From positions 868,001 through 932,000 of the forward strand of contig NZ_JACHBY010000001.1 in assembly GCF_014200495.1 (NCBI RefSeq): 64,000 nucleotides of DNA. The letters run 5' to 3'. This stretch comes from Mucilaginibacter geliditolerans (GTDB taxonomy: Bacteria > Bacteroidota > Bacteroidia > Sphingobacteriales > Sphingobacteriaceae). The stretch's first letter is position 1. Every line of letters begins with the position of its first letter. A program made the position numbers and the translations under genes. This document shows positions 34,924 to 42,896 of the stretch, piece by piece. Under the pieces are notes generated by a model that worked only from the letters and a program-made list of their open reading frames with translations, made no database searches and was not told the origin of the DNA.

Positions 34924-34932
34924 ATGGGTTTA

Positions 34933-35838
34933 TTATTTGTGTGTTATCGTGATTTCCACGCTCCAATCTCCCCCACTCCCAACATGATAATCCTTAGCAA
35001 AATCGCCCTGATTTAGGGCGAATGACAACTGCATCAGGCTATTGATATAAGCAAGCGGCTTGCCAACAGGTACAACGGCAAAGGTTTGGCAATAAGGCAT
35101 TGTTCCTTCGTAAACCTTTTTGTGATCGTGGAAGATGGATATTTGTAGTATATCGCCGAATTTTGGTTTGAGCTGATCAAAAAGACTGGCATCAATATTA
35201 GTCCATACATTACCATATTGCACATCGAGTATTGGGATGTCACCTTTTAATACACCATTTTTCAGTATTGCTTTTTGATATGGGATACTTACCACATTGA
35301 GCGGCAATGCAGGGCCAACCTGCTCATAGGTGATGACGCCTGCTGCCAACCGCGCTGCAGTGTAAGCATATACATCACGGCCATGAAAGGTATAAGAATC
35401 CTGCGAACCATTGCGGCGGTTAACTTTTTCGTCTATCTCGCGTAGTTCTGCAATGCCGAGTGATTCGGCTATAAGGGTTAAAGTACCATTATCCGGCGTA
35501 ACAATAAACTGGCCCGTTTTTGTTTTAAGCACCACTGATTTACGGCTTGTGCCCACTCCCGGATCAACAACCGATACAAAAACTGTCCCGGCTGGCCAGT
35601 AAGGCACTGTTTGGTACAGACGATAAGATGCCTCCCATATATTATAGTTGGGTATCTCGTGGGTAAGATCGAATAATTTAAGATCAGGGGAAACGCCCAT
35701 TGCCACGCCTTTCATCGCTGAAACAGCCCCATCTTTCAAACCAAAATCCGACTGAAAAACAACGATCTTGTTTTGAGCAACGGAGAATTGGGCAAGCAGG
35801 AGCAATAAAGCAACGCTTAAGGTAAGGCGTTTATGCAT
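34933..35838 (-). CDS. Exported SAM hydrolase (DUF62 / SAM-hydroxide adenosyltransferase)
   Basis: A 301-residue enzyme of the fluorinase-like family that attacks S-adenosylmethionine with water (or halide) to give adenosine and methionine. The hallmarks are FQSDFGLKDGAVSAMKGV, DLTHEIPNYN, VDPGVGT, PDNGTLT and FHGRDVYA, with the Asp and Arg/His that bind SAM and hydroxide. Unusually it begins with a clear signal peptide (MHKRLTLSVALLLLLAQFSVAQ), so it should work in the periplasm, away from the cytoplasmic SAM pool. It is a single gene. Hydrolase rather than halogenase activity is the family default; no loop diagnostic of fluorinase was seen. Confidence 0.87.
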   Translation of the reverse strand: MHKRLTLSVALLLLLAQFSVAQNKIVVFQSDFGLKDGAVSAMKGVAMGVSPDLKLFDLTHEIPNYNIWEASYRLYQTVPYWPAGTVFVSVVDPGVGTSRKSVVLKTKTGQFIVTPDNGTLTLIAESLGIAELREIDEKVNRRNGSQDSYTFHGRDVYAYTAARLAAGVITYEQVGPALPLNVVSIPYQKAILKNGVLKGDIPILDVQYGNVWTNIDASLFDQLKPKFGDILQISIFHDHKKVYEGTMPYCQTFAVVPVGKPLAYINSLMQLSFALNQGDFAKDYHVGSGGDWSVEITITHK

Positions 35839-35880
35839 GGTGAATATGTTTATTAATTACTATGCAATATAATCCAAAAT

Positions 35881-35973
35881 GTCATTTCGAACGACAGTGA
35901 GAAATCTTCTTCACCATGCAAAGCGAATATGCATATCGAAGAAGATTTCTCCTCGTACCTCGTTCGAAATGAC
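35881..35973. repeat. Palindromic element, family C (copy 3)
   Basis: GTCATTTCGAACGA to TCGTTCGAAATGAC with the central GAAGAAGATTTCTC arms; it separates the SAM hydrolase promoter from bioB. Confidence 0.87.
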
Positions 35974-35984
35974 AATTAGGGTAA

Positions 35985-37004
35985 TTATCCAATCACCTCA
36001 TTAATGCTCATTTCCCTGATCTCCTTGCTCTCGCCAGGGCGGCCATTCTTAAAGGCTTTACGTGGTTTTAATCCTAACAATTCAAACATTGCCATATCCT
36101 CATCAAATGATGGGTTGGGCGTGGTTAATAACTTATCTCCTGCAAATATGGAACTTGCACCGGCCATAAAGCATAATGCCTGTTCAACGGTGCTCATTTC
36201 TGTACGGCCTGCTGATAAACGTACTACGCTTTTAGGCATAATAATACGCGCGGTAGCAATCATACGTACCATATCCCAAACAGGGATCCGTGGTTGATCG
36301 GCCAGCGGTGTTCCTTTCACTGGTACCAAAGCGTTAACAGGTACCGATTCCGGATGTTGGGGCAGGTTTGATAATGTCTTCAGCATCGAGATCCTGTCTT
36401 CTACAGTTTCGCCTAAACCTATAATACCACCGCTGCAAACCGTTATTTTAGCTTTGCGCACATGTTCTAATGTCTGTAAGCGATCATCATAACTACGGGT
36501 GGTTATAATACGTTTGTAATCTTCTTCTGATGTATCCAGGTTATGGTTGTAGGCATATAAACCAGCATCTGCCAATCTTTGTGCCTGCGACTCGGTAAGC
36601 ATGCCTAATGTGCAGCATACTTCCATATCCAGCTCATTAACGGCTTTAACCATATCAATTACCTTATCAAAATCTTTGTTATCACGCACCTCGCGCCACG
36701 CAGCGCCCATACACAATCTTGAAGCACCGCCATCCTTCGCTTTTTGAGCTACGGCTATAACTTCGTGCTTAGGCATTATTGCGTGTACATCAACACCTGT
36801 ATTATAACGCGCCGCTTGCGGACAATAAGCGCAATCCTCAGGGCAACCGCCTGTTTTTATTGATATCAGCGAACTGATCTGCACTTCTGCATAATCCTTA
36901 TTTTCACGATGTATTGTTGCTGCCTTATAAATAAGGTCTAGTAGTGGGCTATGATATATTTCAGCTATCTCTTCTTTTGTCCAGTTGTTTCTTACCGCTG
37001 TCAT
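35985..37004 (-). CDS. bioB: Biotin synthase
   Basis: Radical-SAM enzyme inserting sulfur into dethiobiotin. The 339-residue protein has the CxxxCxxC [4Fe-4S]-SAM motif in [12 protein letters not shown] (Cys54, Cys58, Cys61) preceded by [11 protein letters not shown], the [12 protein letters not shown] loop (Cys of the [2Fe-2S] site and the Gly-rich loop), and SAGRTEMS with the Arg ligand. The remaining cluster Cys is in [10 protein letters not shown]. No bioD/A/F genes are near. A TAnnTTTG box lies 21 bases upstream of the start. Single gene. Confidence 0.97.
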   Translation of the reverse strand: MTAVRNNWTKEEIAEIYHSPLLDLIYKAATIHRENKDYAEVQISSLISIKTGGCPEDCAYCPQAARYNTGVDVHAIMPKHEVIAVAQKAKDGGASRLCMGAAWREVRDNKDFDKVIDMVKAVNELDMEVCCTLGMLTESQAQRLADAGLYAYNHNLDTSEEDYKRIITTRSYDDRLQTLEHVRKAKITVCSGGIIGLGETVEDRISMLKTLSNLPQHPESVPVNALVPVKGTPLADQPRIPVWDMVRMIATARIIMPKSVVRLSAGRTEMSTVEQALCFMAGASSIFAGDKLLTTPNPSFDEDMAMFELLGLKPRKAFKNGRPGESKEIREMSINEVIG

Positions 37005-37024
37005 GTATATTCAGTTTATAAATT

Positions 37025-37032
37025 CAAAGTTA
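37025..37032 (-). promoter_or_regulatory. -7 promoter box of bioB
   Basis: Minus-strand TAACTTTG, an exact TAnnTTTG, 20 bases before the ATG; only 8 bases separate it from the mgtE stop. Confidence 0.6.
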
Positions 37033-37040
37033 AGTAAAAG

Positions 37041-38405
37041 CTACTTTACATGTGTATGTAAAAGCAAATGTGTTGCAAACCACAAAGGCAATAAAAAGCC
37101 TGCGCAGTCTGTAAAAGTTGTAATAATGATGGATGATGCCACGGCAGGATCGATCCCTACTCTTTTAAGTATCAATGGGATAGATGCCCCTGTTAAGCCG
37201 GCAACAACCAGGTTACCTGTCATGGCTAAGAATAATACCAGACCAAGCATAATGTTGGCATCATAAAATAAGGCAATAAAAAACACGATCAACCCGTTGG
37301 CTGCTCCGTTTATCAAGCCTACTAAAAACTCTTTAAAAACGGTATTGTATGCCTGACTATCGGTCAAATCGCTTAATGAGATACGCCTTACGGTTACGGC
37401 CAATGCCTGTGTTGCCGAATTACCGCCCATACCCGCAATAATGGTCATATATGCGGCAAGTATTGGTAACTGAGCTACTGTATCATCGAAATGACGGATG
37501 ATAGATGCTGCGAGATAAGCCGTACCCAAATTGATGATCAGCCAGGGCAAACGGCTCTTAACAGCGTCTTTCCAATTACCACTTAGTTCCTCATCCTCTG
37601 ATACACCGGAAATCTTTAATATATCCTCGGTATTTTCCTGCTCCATTACGTCGATGATATCATCAACAGTAATGCGGCCGAGCAGCTTCATATGGTCATC
37701 AACAACCGGGATGGTTGTTAAGTTATATTGTGATATTAATTTGGCTACTTCTTCCTGATCGAGTTCCGCTTTTACAAATACAAAGTCGGTATTTACAATA
37801 TCCTTTACTTTTGCATTTATACGGGCCTTAACAACATCTTTTAAGGATAATATACCTATTAATGTATTCGAATCATCAACCACATACACGGTATAAAACT
37901 CCTCCATCTCTTCCGATTGGCGGATGATCTCATCCAGCGCTTCCTTTTTATCAAAGTTTAAGTTAACCTTGATAATTTCGGAGTTCATGATACCACCTGC
38001 GGTATCTTCATCATACTTTAATAACGCGCGGATGCTATCGGCATCTTCCTGATCAAGATCTTCCAGGATTTCCTGCTGTTCATCTTCATCCAGCTGCGAG
38101 ATAATATCCGTAGCGTCGTCATAATCCAGCTCTTCAACTATCTCTGAACGTTTGTCGGGATGCAGGTTTATCAATAACTCTCCCGGACGGTGTTCTTCAT
38201 CCATTTCAGAGATAACCTCTGATGCCACTTCGGTCGGCAATATGTTGATGATTTTTTCCTTGGCCTCCTGCGGAAGTTTCTCAAAAAGCAATGCAATCTC
38301 CGAAGGGTGATACTCCTTCAGAACCCTTTGTAATTCAGCGTCATCGCTTTCAAGCGCGACTTTAATGCGCTGCAGGTCAGTTTTGTCGATTTCAAAAGAT
38401 TGCAT
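37041..38405 (-). CDS. mgtE: Magnesium transporter MgtE
   Basis: A 454-residue Mg2+ channel. The cytoplasmic N domain (about 1-130) contains ELQRVLKEYHPSEIALLFEKLPQEAK; two CBS domains cover about 135-260; five membrane helices start near residue 285. The pore region has AGMGGNSATQALAVTVRRI and VVAGLTGASIPLILKRVGIDPAVASSIIITTFTD, the latter carrying the pore Asp. In this family the CBS and N domains close the channel when Mg2+ is high. It is transcribed in the direction of bioB with 36 bases between, but bioB has its own -7 box. Confidence 0.95.
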   Translation of the reverse strand: MQSFEIDKTDLQRIKVALESDDAELQRVLKEYHPSEIALLFEKLPQEAKEKIINILPTEVASEVISEMDEEHRPGELLINLHPDKRSEIVEELDYDDATDIISQLDEDEQQEILEDLDQEDADSIRALLKYDEDTAGGIMNSEIIKVNLNFDKKEALDEIIRQSEEMEEFYTVYVVDDSNTLIGILSLKDVVKARINAKVKDIVNTDFVFVKAELDQEEVAKLISQYNLTTIPVVDDHMKLLGRITVDDIIDVMEQENTEDILKISGVSEDEELSGNWKDAVKSRLPWLIINLGTAYLAASIIRHFDDTVAQLPILAAYMTIIAGMGGNSATQALAVTVRRISLSDLTDSQAYNTVFKEFLVGLINGAANGLIVFFIALFYDANIMLGLVLFLAMTGNLVVAGLTGASIPLILKRVGIDPAVASSIIITTFTDCAGFLLPLWFATHLLLHTHVK

Positions 38406-38501
38406 ACTGTGCTAAAGTAAGTATTTAAAGCTTAAAACAGGATATAAAAAAACACCGGATATATTAAAATTTCATTAAAAATAACTCTTTTAAGAGAGCC
38501 T

Positions 38502-39110
38502 TCAGATGATGAGTTTTATTACTGCTCCACTTACTTTCTCAAACCTGGCAATACTCTGATTTACCTGCATGCGCCGTATCCCAATCTTCACAATACATGT
38601 ATTATCAAATTGCTGATCTAAAACGGTAAGGTTATCCTCTTTAATAATGCGCATTACATCATTCATCTGTTGGTAATCAAACTGAATGGTGTAAATATCA
38701 TTCAGCATTTTTTCAATAACTACAGCAGTGTTCAATGCTTCCTCCGCAGCTGTGCGATAGGCATTGATCAACCCAGGCACTCCAAGCAACGTACCGCCAA
38801 AATAACGTACCACCACTACCAGTACATTAGTAATATTGCGGGAAAGCAGAGCATTTAAGATCGGCCTGCCTGCCGTGCCTGATGGCTCGCCATCATCATT
38901 AATACGAAACACAGAGCGGTCGATCCCCAGGCGCATGGCCCAGCAATGGTGGTTTGCTTTAGGATGCTCCGACCTTAATTGCGCCAGCAATGGTTTTATA
39001 TCGCTTTCAGTATGGATAGGATATACAAATGCCAGAAATTTGCTGCCGCGATCACGGAATACACCCTCGGCTGGTTTATCAATAGTGAGAAAAGTATCGT
39101 CAAAAAGCAT
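38502..39110 (-). CDS. YigZ/IMPACT-family protein
   Basis: A 202-residue protein of the UPF0029/IMPACT type. The N-terminal domain holds the family signature DRGSKFLAFVYPIH, PKANHHCWAMRLG, NDDGEPSGTAGRPIL and VVRYFGGTLLGVPGLINAYRTAA; the C-terminal domain is the small ferredoxin-like YigZ tail. In yeast the homologue affects Gcn2; in bacteria the role is unknown, possibly ribosome-related. Its ATG overlaps the stop of the EamA gene by one base, so the two are translationally coupled. Confidence 0.9.
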   Translation of the reverse strand: MLFDDTFLTIDKPAEGVFRDRGSKFLAFVYPIHTESDIKPLLAQLRSEHPKANHHCWAMRLGIDRSVFRINDDGEPSGTAGRPILNALLSRNITNVLVVVVRYFGGTLLGVPGLINAYRTAAEEALNTAVVIEKMLNDIYTIQFDYQQMNDVMRIIKEDNLTVLDQQFDNTCIVKIGIRRMQVNQSIARFEKVSGAVIKLII

Positions 39111-39979
39111 TAAAGAATATTAGAATAAGAAATAACAACTATAGCAGCAATGGCTAATGCTATACCAATTTTATTGATGACAGTTAGCTTTTCCTTAAAT
39201 ACGATTAGGCCAATTACTGAGCCTAATACAATAACGCCGATATTCATGGCAGAGAAAACGATTGATGGGTTACTTGCCAGTGCCTGGTGCGCCTTTAGGT
39301 AAAACAATATGTTACCAAAGTTTGCTATGCCCAATATCCACCCAAAGACAATATGGGGCCATGAGAATTTTGCTTTTTTTGTAGCGAAAAGATATGCTAA
39401 CCCTAACAACCCTATCACAAAGGAGATTACATAAACTAACAAAAGAGATGTTGCATACGGTACACCCTTAAACAAGGCCATTTGCTTAAATAATATATCA
39501 ATCACCCCCATGCCTAAAAAAACCACAAAAAGATAGATCCACGAATTGGCGGGTGCCCTTTGAGTTTTATATCGCTCCCTTTTCCATGGAATGGAACATA
39601 AAATTGCAGCAAAACCTAACGCGATGCCGATAATTTTTAGTGTAGTTGGTTTTTCATCAAATAACAAAAAAGCTGCTATAATGGGTATAAAAAGTGATAA
39701 TCGCTGGGCAATTTCTGTACGTACTATACCTGTAAACCTTACCGATGCGGCAATTACAACAAAAAGTGTTGGTAATAAAAACCCCAGCAATGAATAAATA
39801 TAAAATGGTGCCGATTGTAAGCTTTGTATCTGTGGTTTTAAAAATACCCAGGTAAGCAAAATGGCCATTGAATAATTCCAGGTAATAGCCTGGAAAACAT
39901 CTATCTGGTAACGCTTTGCCAACTTTAACAATATGGAAACGATTACACTACAACAAATACTTAAAAAAACGTAGAGCAT
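39110..39979 (-). CDS. EamA/DMT-family transporter
   Basis: A 289-residue membrane protein with ten hydrophobic segments in two EamA repeats (residues about 1-125 and 148-286). The first repeat includes ITWNYSMAILLTWVF and IPIIAAFLLFDEKPT, the second VFSAMNIGVIVLGSVIGLIVFKEKLT, the usual closing features of each repeat. It probably exports small metabolites or amino acids; the substrate is unknown. It is the first gene of a two-gene unit with the YigZ gene. Confidence 0.88.
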   Translation of the reverse strand: MLYVFLSICCSVIVSILLKLAKRYQIDVFQAITWNYSMAILLTWVFLKPQIQSLQSAPFYIYSLLGFLLPTLFVVIAASVRFTGIVRTEIAQRLSLFIPIIAAFLLFDEKPTTLKIIGIALGFAAILCSIPWKRERYKTQRAPANSWIYLFVVFLGMGVIDILFKQMALFKGVPYATSLLLVYVISFVIGLLGLAYLFATKKAKFSWPHIVFGWILGIANFGNILFYLKAHQALASNPSIVFSAMNIGVIVLGSVIGLIVFKEKLTVINKIGIALAIAAIVVISYSNIL

Positions 39980-39994
39980 CTTATAGGTTAATTT

Positions 39995-40085
39995 TGTTGA
40001 TTGAGTTGAATAAGCGAATGGTACAAATTAGGGGTATTGATTTTTATTAATAAACATTAAACTAAATCAACCTGATCTAACCCAA
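39995..40085. repeat. TTGATTGAGTTGAAT / AATCAACCTAATCAAC repeat
   Basis: Units of the form CAACTCAATCAACCTAATCAAC in both orientations. The same family is at 54590-54655 and, partly, at 14095-14145. Confidence 0.6.
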
Positions 40086-41144
40086 TCAACCATTCACCAA
40101 ATCATTATAAAAAATTGTTAGGCGGTCGTTCCCCGATAAAACTTCTTCGCCAATATTACCATTTATAAGCGGTGCTTTAATGCCCTGCTGTAAAATAATA
40201 TTGCCGGTAAATACCCTCGCTTCGTCCCATAGGCCGGCCGCAATAAATTTATTAAGTGTATGAGCGCCCCCTTCAATAATAACCGACTGGATATCCTGAA
40301 GGTATAATTGGTACAAAATATATTCCGGCACATACCGGCCGAAATCCTCTAAAGCAATGTATTTATTTTTACCGTCGAACTCCGTTCTTATTTCATTAAA
40401 TATCAGTGTTTCAATTGATTGATCAAATACATTTAAATCGTTACTTAATTTCAATTCACGATCAATTATCACACGCTTTGGTGATTTACCTGTACCATAA
40501 CGCACGTTTAGTTGCGGGTTGTCAATAGCTGCAGTATTTGTGCCGACCAAAATGGCGTCCTCCTCGCCCCGCCATTGGTGTACCAGTTTACGTGATTCTA
40601 TCCCGGTTATCCAAAGCTGACTGCTATCTGCCGGGGCAAAAAAACCATCTTTTGTTTGTGCCCATTTAAGTATAATATATGGTCTGTGTTTTTGCACGCG
40701 GGTAAAAAAGCGCCTGTTCAGCCACCTGCATTCCTGTTCCAAAATGCCTGTTAGCACCTCAACGCCGGCAGCTTGTAGTTTCTCTATTCCCTTACCATTC
40801 ACCTGGTCGAACGGATCGCGGCAGCCAACCACAACTTTTGGTATTTGATGCTTGATAATCAGATCAGCACAGGGAGGCGTTTTGCCGTAATGCGCACAGG
40901 GCTCGAGTGATACATAAATGGTTGCTTGCTTCAGCAATTCGGCATAATTATCAAACTTGCCGACAACCTGGTTAACCGCATTTACCTCGGCATGCGCTTC
41001 GCCATATTTTTGGTGATAACCCTCGCCTATTATACTATCGTTATGCACAATAACCGCCCCTACCATTGGGTTCGGACTTACATATCCAATACCCATTGCA
41101 GCAAGTTCAAGACAGCGGCGCATATATATTTCATGTTGGGGCAT
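40086..41144 (-). CDS. ribD: Bifunctional riboflavin deaminase-reductase RibD
   Basis: Catalyses deamination of the pyrimidine GTP-cyclohydrolase II product and reduction of its ribosyl group in riboflavin synthesis. The 352-residue protein starts with the deaminase domain (zinc motif HAEVNAV and PCAHYGKTPPCADLI), then the NADPH-dependent reductase domain from about residue 145 (RPYIILKWAQTKDGFFA, VGTNTAAIDNPQLNVR, VIIEGGAHTLNKF). Its start is very near a TAnnTTTG box, so the mRNA may have almost no leader. It is divergent from prmC. Confidence 0.95.
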   Translation of the reverse strand: MPQHEIYMRRCLELAAMGIGYVSPNPMVGAVIVHNDSIIGEGYHQKYGEAHAEVNAVNQVVGKFDNYAELLKQATIYVSLEPCAHYGKTPPCADLIIKHQIPKVVVGCRDPFDQVNGKGIEKLQAAGVEVLTGILEQECRWLNRRFFTRVQKHRPYIILKWAQTKDGFFAPADSSQLWITGIESRKLVHQWRGEEDAILVGTNTAAIDNPQLNVRYGTGKSPKRVIIDRELKLSNDLNVFDQSIETLIFNEIRTEFDGKNKYIALEDFGRYVPEYILYQLYLQDIQSVIIEGGAHTLNKFIAAGLWDEARVFTGNIILQQGIKAPLINGNIGEEVLSGNDRLTIFYNDLVNG

Positions 41145-41148
41145 GGTA

Positions 41149-41156
41149 CAAAAGTA
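41149..41156 (-). promoter_or_regulatory. -7 promoter box of ribD
   Basis: Minus-strand TACTTTTG matches TAnnTTTG and ends 4 bases before the ribD ATG, so transcription would begin at or next to the start codon. Confidence 0.6.
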
Positions 41157-41177
41157 GCTTTTATGTTACTTTGTTGC

Positions 41178-42065
41178 ATGAAAACTATTAAGGATGTATT
41201 TAGCACCTTTAAACAAAGTTTGGCAACCTTATATGATGCCAGCGAAATTGAGGCGCTCACCTTAATGATAATCAGCGAAATAACTGGCTCATCAAAAGCG
41301 ATGGTGAAGGCTTTTCCTGAACAGGAAATCACATTACAACAACAAGGCGAACTAAACGATATATTAACCCGACTGCAAACCGGTGAACCCATCCAGTATA
41401 TTTTAGGGTATACTGAATTTTACGGCTTACCTTTTAAGGTAAATCCAGCGGTCCTTATCCCACGCCCTGAAACCGAGGAACTGGTGGAATGGGCTTTAGC
41501 TTCAGTTAGCAGTTGGCAGTTGGCAGTTAACAGTCAAGAACAGTTAGCAGTAAAGAATATTTTAGATATTGGTACCGGTAGCGGCTGTATAGCCATCAGC
41601 CTGAAAAAGAATTTGCCGGCTGTACAAATCTCAGCAATTGATATTTCAACTGATGCGCTTCAAACTGCAAAACAAAATGCTGACCTGAATGAAGTTGATA
41701 TTAATTTTATCCAAGCTGATATTCTAAACATAAATTCCGAAATCGAAATTCCGAAATCAGAAATCATCATCAGCAATCCTCCTTACGTTACCTTGCATGA
41801 TAAAACCCGGATGCATACCAACGTAACCGATTTCGAGCCCCATACCGCCCTGTTTGTACCTGAAAATGACCCGCTGATATTTTATAAAGCCATTGCTGAT
41901 TTCGCCATAAATAACCTCGCATCTAACGGTCTGCTATTTTTTGAGATAAATGAAAGTTTGGGCAGGGAAACCGTTGAGATGTTGGAAAGTAAAGGATTTA
42001 AGAATGTTGAGTTGAGAAAGGATATGAGTGGCAGGGATAGAATGGTAAAGGGAACCAGGATTTAA
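41178..42065 (+). CDS. prmC: Release-factor glutamine methyltransferase PrmC
   Basis: Methylates the GGQ glutamine of RF1/RF2. The 295-residue protein has the N-terminal helical domain and a class I methyltransferase domain with ILDIGTGSGCIAISLKKNLP (SAM binding) and the catalytic NPPY in IIISNPPYV. Two stretches interrupt the usual spacing: residues about 109-125 (rich in SWQLAV-type sequence) between VEWAL and ILDIG, and about 185-194 (NSEIEIPKSE) before IIISNPPYV. Both are encoded by repeated DNA of intergenic type, kept in frame. The catalytic motifs remain intact, so the enzyme is probably functional. The start at ATG 41178 gives the standard beginning. Confidence 0.93.
   Translation: MKTIKDVFSTFKQSLATLYDASEIEALTLMIISEITGSSKAMVKAFPEQEITLQQQGELNDILTRLQTGEPIQYILGYTEFYGLPFKVNPAVLIPRPETEELVEWALASVSSWQLAVNSQEQLAVKNILDIGTGSGCIAISLKKNLPAVQISAIDISTDALQTAKQNADLNEVDINFIQADILNINSEIEIPKSEIIISNPPYVTLHDKTRMHTNVTDFEPHTALFVPENDPLIFYKAIADFAINNLASNGLLFFEINESLGRETVEMLESKGFKNVELRKDMSGRDRMVKGTRI
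41503..41551 (+). repeat. CAGTTAG/CAGTTGG 7-bp tandem repeats inside prmC
   Basis: Four successive CAGTTRR units (CAGTTAG, CAGTTGG twice, CAGTTAA), a CAGT and then a further CAGTTAGCAGT. The insertion keeps the prmC frame and lies in a loop between conserved regions. Confidence 0.85.
41732..41758 (+). repeat. Direct repeat AAATTCCGAAATC inside prmC
   Basis: Two copies of the 13-base unit (41732-41744 and 41746-41758) one base apart, a 14-bp period that would not on its own preserve the frame; the unit resembles the CCGAATTTCGGAATT palindrome upstream of guaB. Confidence 0.75.
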
Positions 42066-42098
42066 GCCGGGATTTAACGGATTTTGGGGATTTACAGG
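42053..42098 (+). repeat. AACCAGGATTTAAGCCGGGATT repeat at the prmC end
   Basis: Same family as 29461-29505 in reverse. It covers the last codons and stop of prmC, then GATTTTGGGGATTTACAGGA. Confidence 0.6.
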
Positions 42099-42113
42099 AC
42101 ACTATTCTCCAAG

Positions 42114-42881
42114 CGTCATTGCGAGGTACGAAGCAATCCCCGACTGTACAGAGCGGGATTGCATGTGTGCTTTTTCGCATGGTATCGCTCATAGCCGCTA
42201 AGGCCTATTTCTTTTGTCTTGACACAAAAGAAACAAAAAGTCAAGACAAAAAGATCCTTCCACCCACAGGCAAAACACGCAGGCCCGCGCTTTTTGTCGG
42301 GCCTTTGCCCGCTTTTGATTATGGCTCATTTAAAGCCATGATATTTGAAGACAGGGCTTTCCCGTTTCCCCGTCAGTAGAACAGCTTCGGGTGAAAGCAG
42401 GCAAAACGATGGTGGCCTTGTGCGTGGCAGGGCATAGGAAATTTTTGCAGCTTAGGGGCAGCGTGCGCACCATAGCCGCAAAAAGATTCCAGCCTAGGTT
42501 TTGCCTGCTTTGCGGGGCAATGGCCTTGTGCGGCAAAGAAGCATTTCTACTGGACTTGATTTTTTTGGTTACTTTTTGTATCAAGACCATAGGTGTTCGG
42601 AAGATTGCATTTTTGTTTTTAATTCCCTCCCCACGGGAGGGGCGCGGTTGGATGTGAAGTGGCAGGGGGGGGGTATACACCAAATAAGCTGTTAAACCCC
42701 ACCCTTCCCCGCCCCAAGGCGGGAATCGCACAAGGCCGATGCTTCTTTTTTCCATCTTCCGAACACCTATGGTATCAAGACAAAAAGTGACGTCTTAGCG
42801 ACAAGCGATTCGAAGCGATAAGTATTACGTATACCAGTTCAATCTGCACAGTCGGGGATTGCTTCGTTCCTCGCAATGACG
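42114..42881. repeat. Family A arms flanking a 690-bp non-coding cassette
   Basis: Arms of about 39 bases (42114-42152 and 42843-42881), beginning CGTCATTGCGAGG and its complement, differ at two positions within the compared 38. Ordinary family A elements are under 95 bp, so this one appears split. The left arm continues to GGGATTGC (42155-42162), and the same octamer opens the right arm (42855-42862), as if a segment had been inserted with a duplicated octamer. The interior is repeat-laden: TTTTGTCTTGAC/GTCAAGACAAAA (42212-42251), GCAGGCAAAAC/GTTTTGCCTGC (about 42397-42508), and a 20-bp perfect inverted repeat ACCATAGGTGTTCGGAAGAT (42587-42606 with 42753-42772). No credible protein gene is inside. 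Confidence 0.75.
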
Positions 42882-42896
42882 TGCGGAGACAAAAGA

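Noticed and set aside
40926..41177. N-terminal extension of prmC overlapping ribD
   Set aside because: 84 extra codons lack homology, overlap the ribD coding region and precede a normal ATG start.
42391..42657. Open frame of 88 codons on the plus strand in the same cassette
   Set aside because: Same reasons; Cys-rich composition is from palindromic DNA, no start context or neighbours.
42330..42755. Open frame of 141 codons on the minus strand inside the palindrome cassette
   Set aside because: It crosses nested repeats, has no domain, and similar frames appear on the other strand; treated as repeat-derived.
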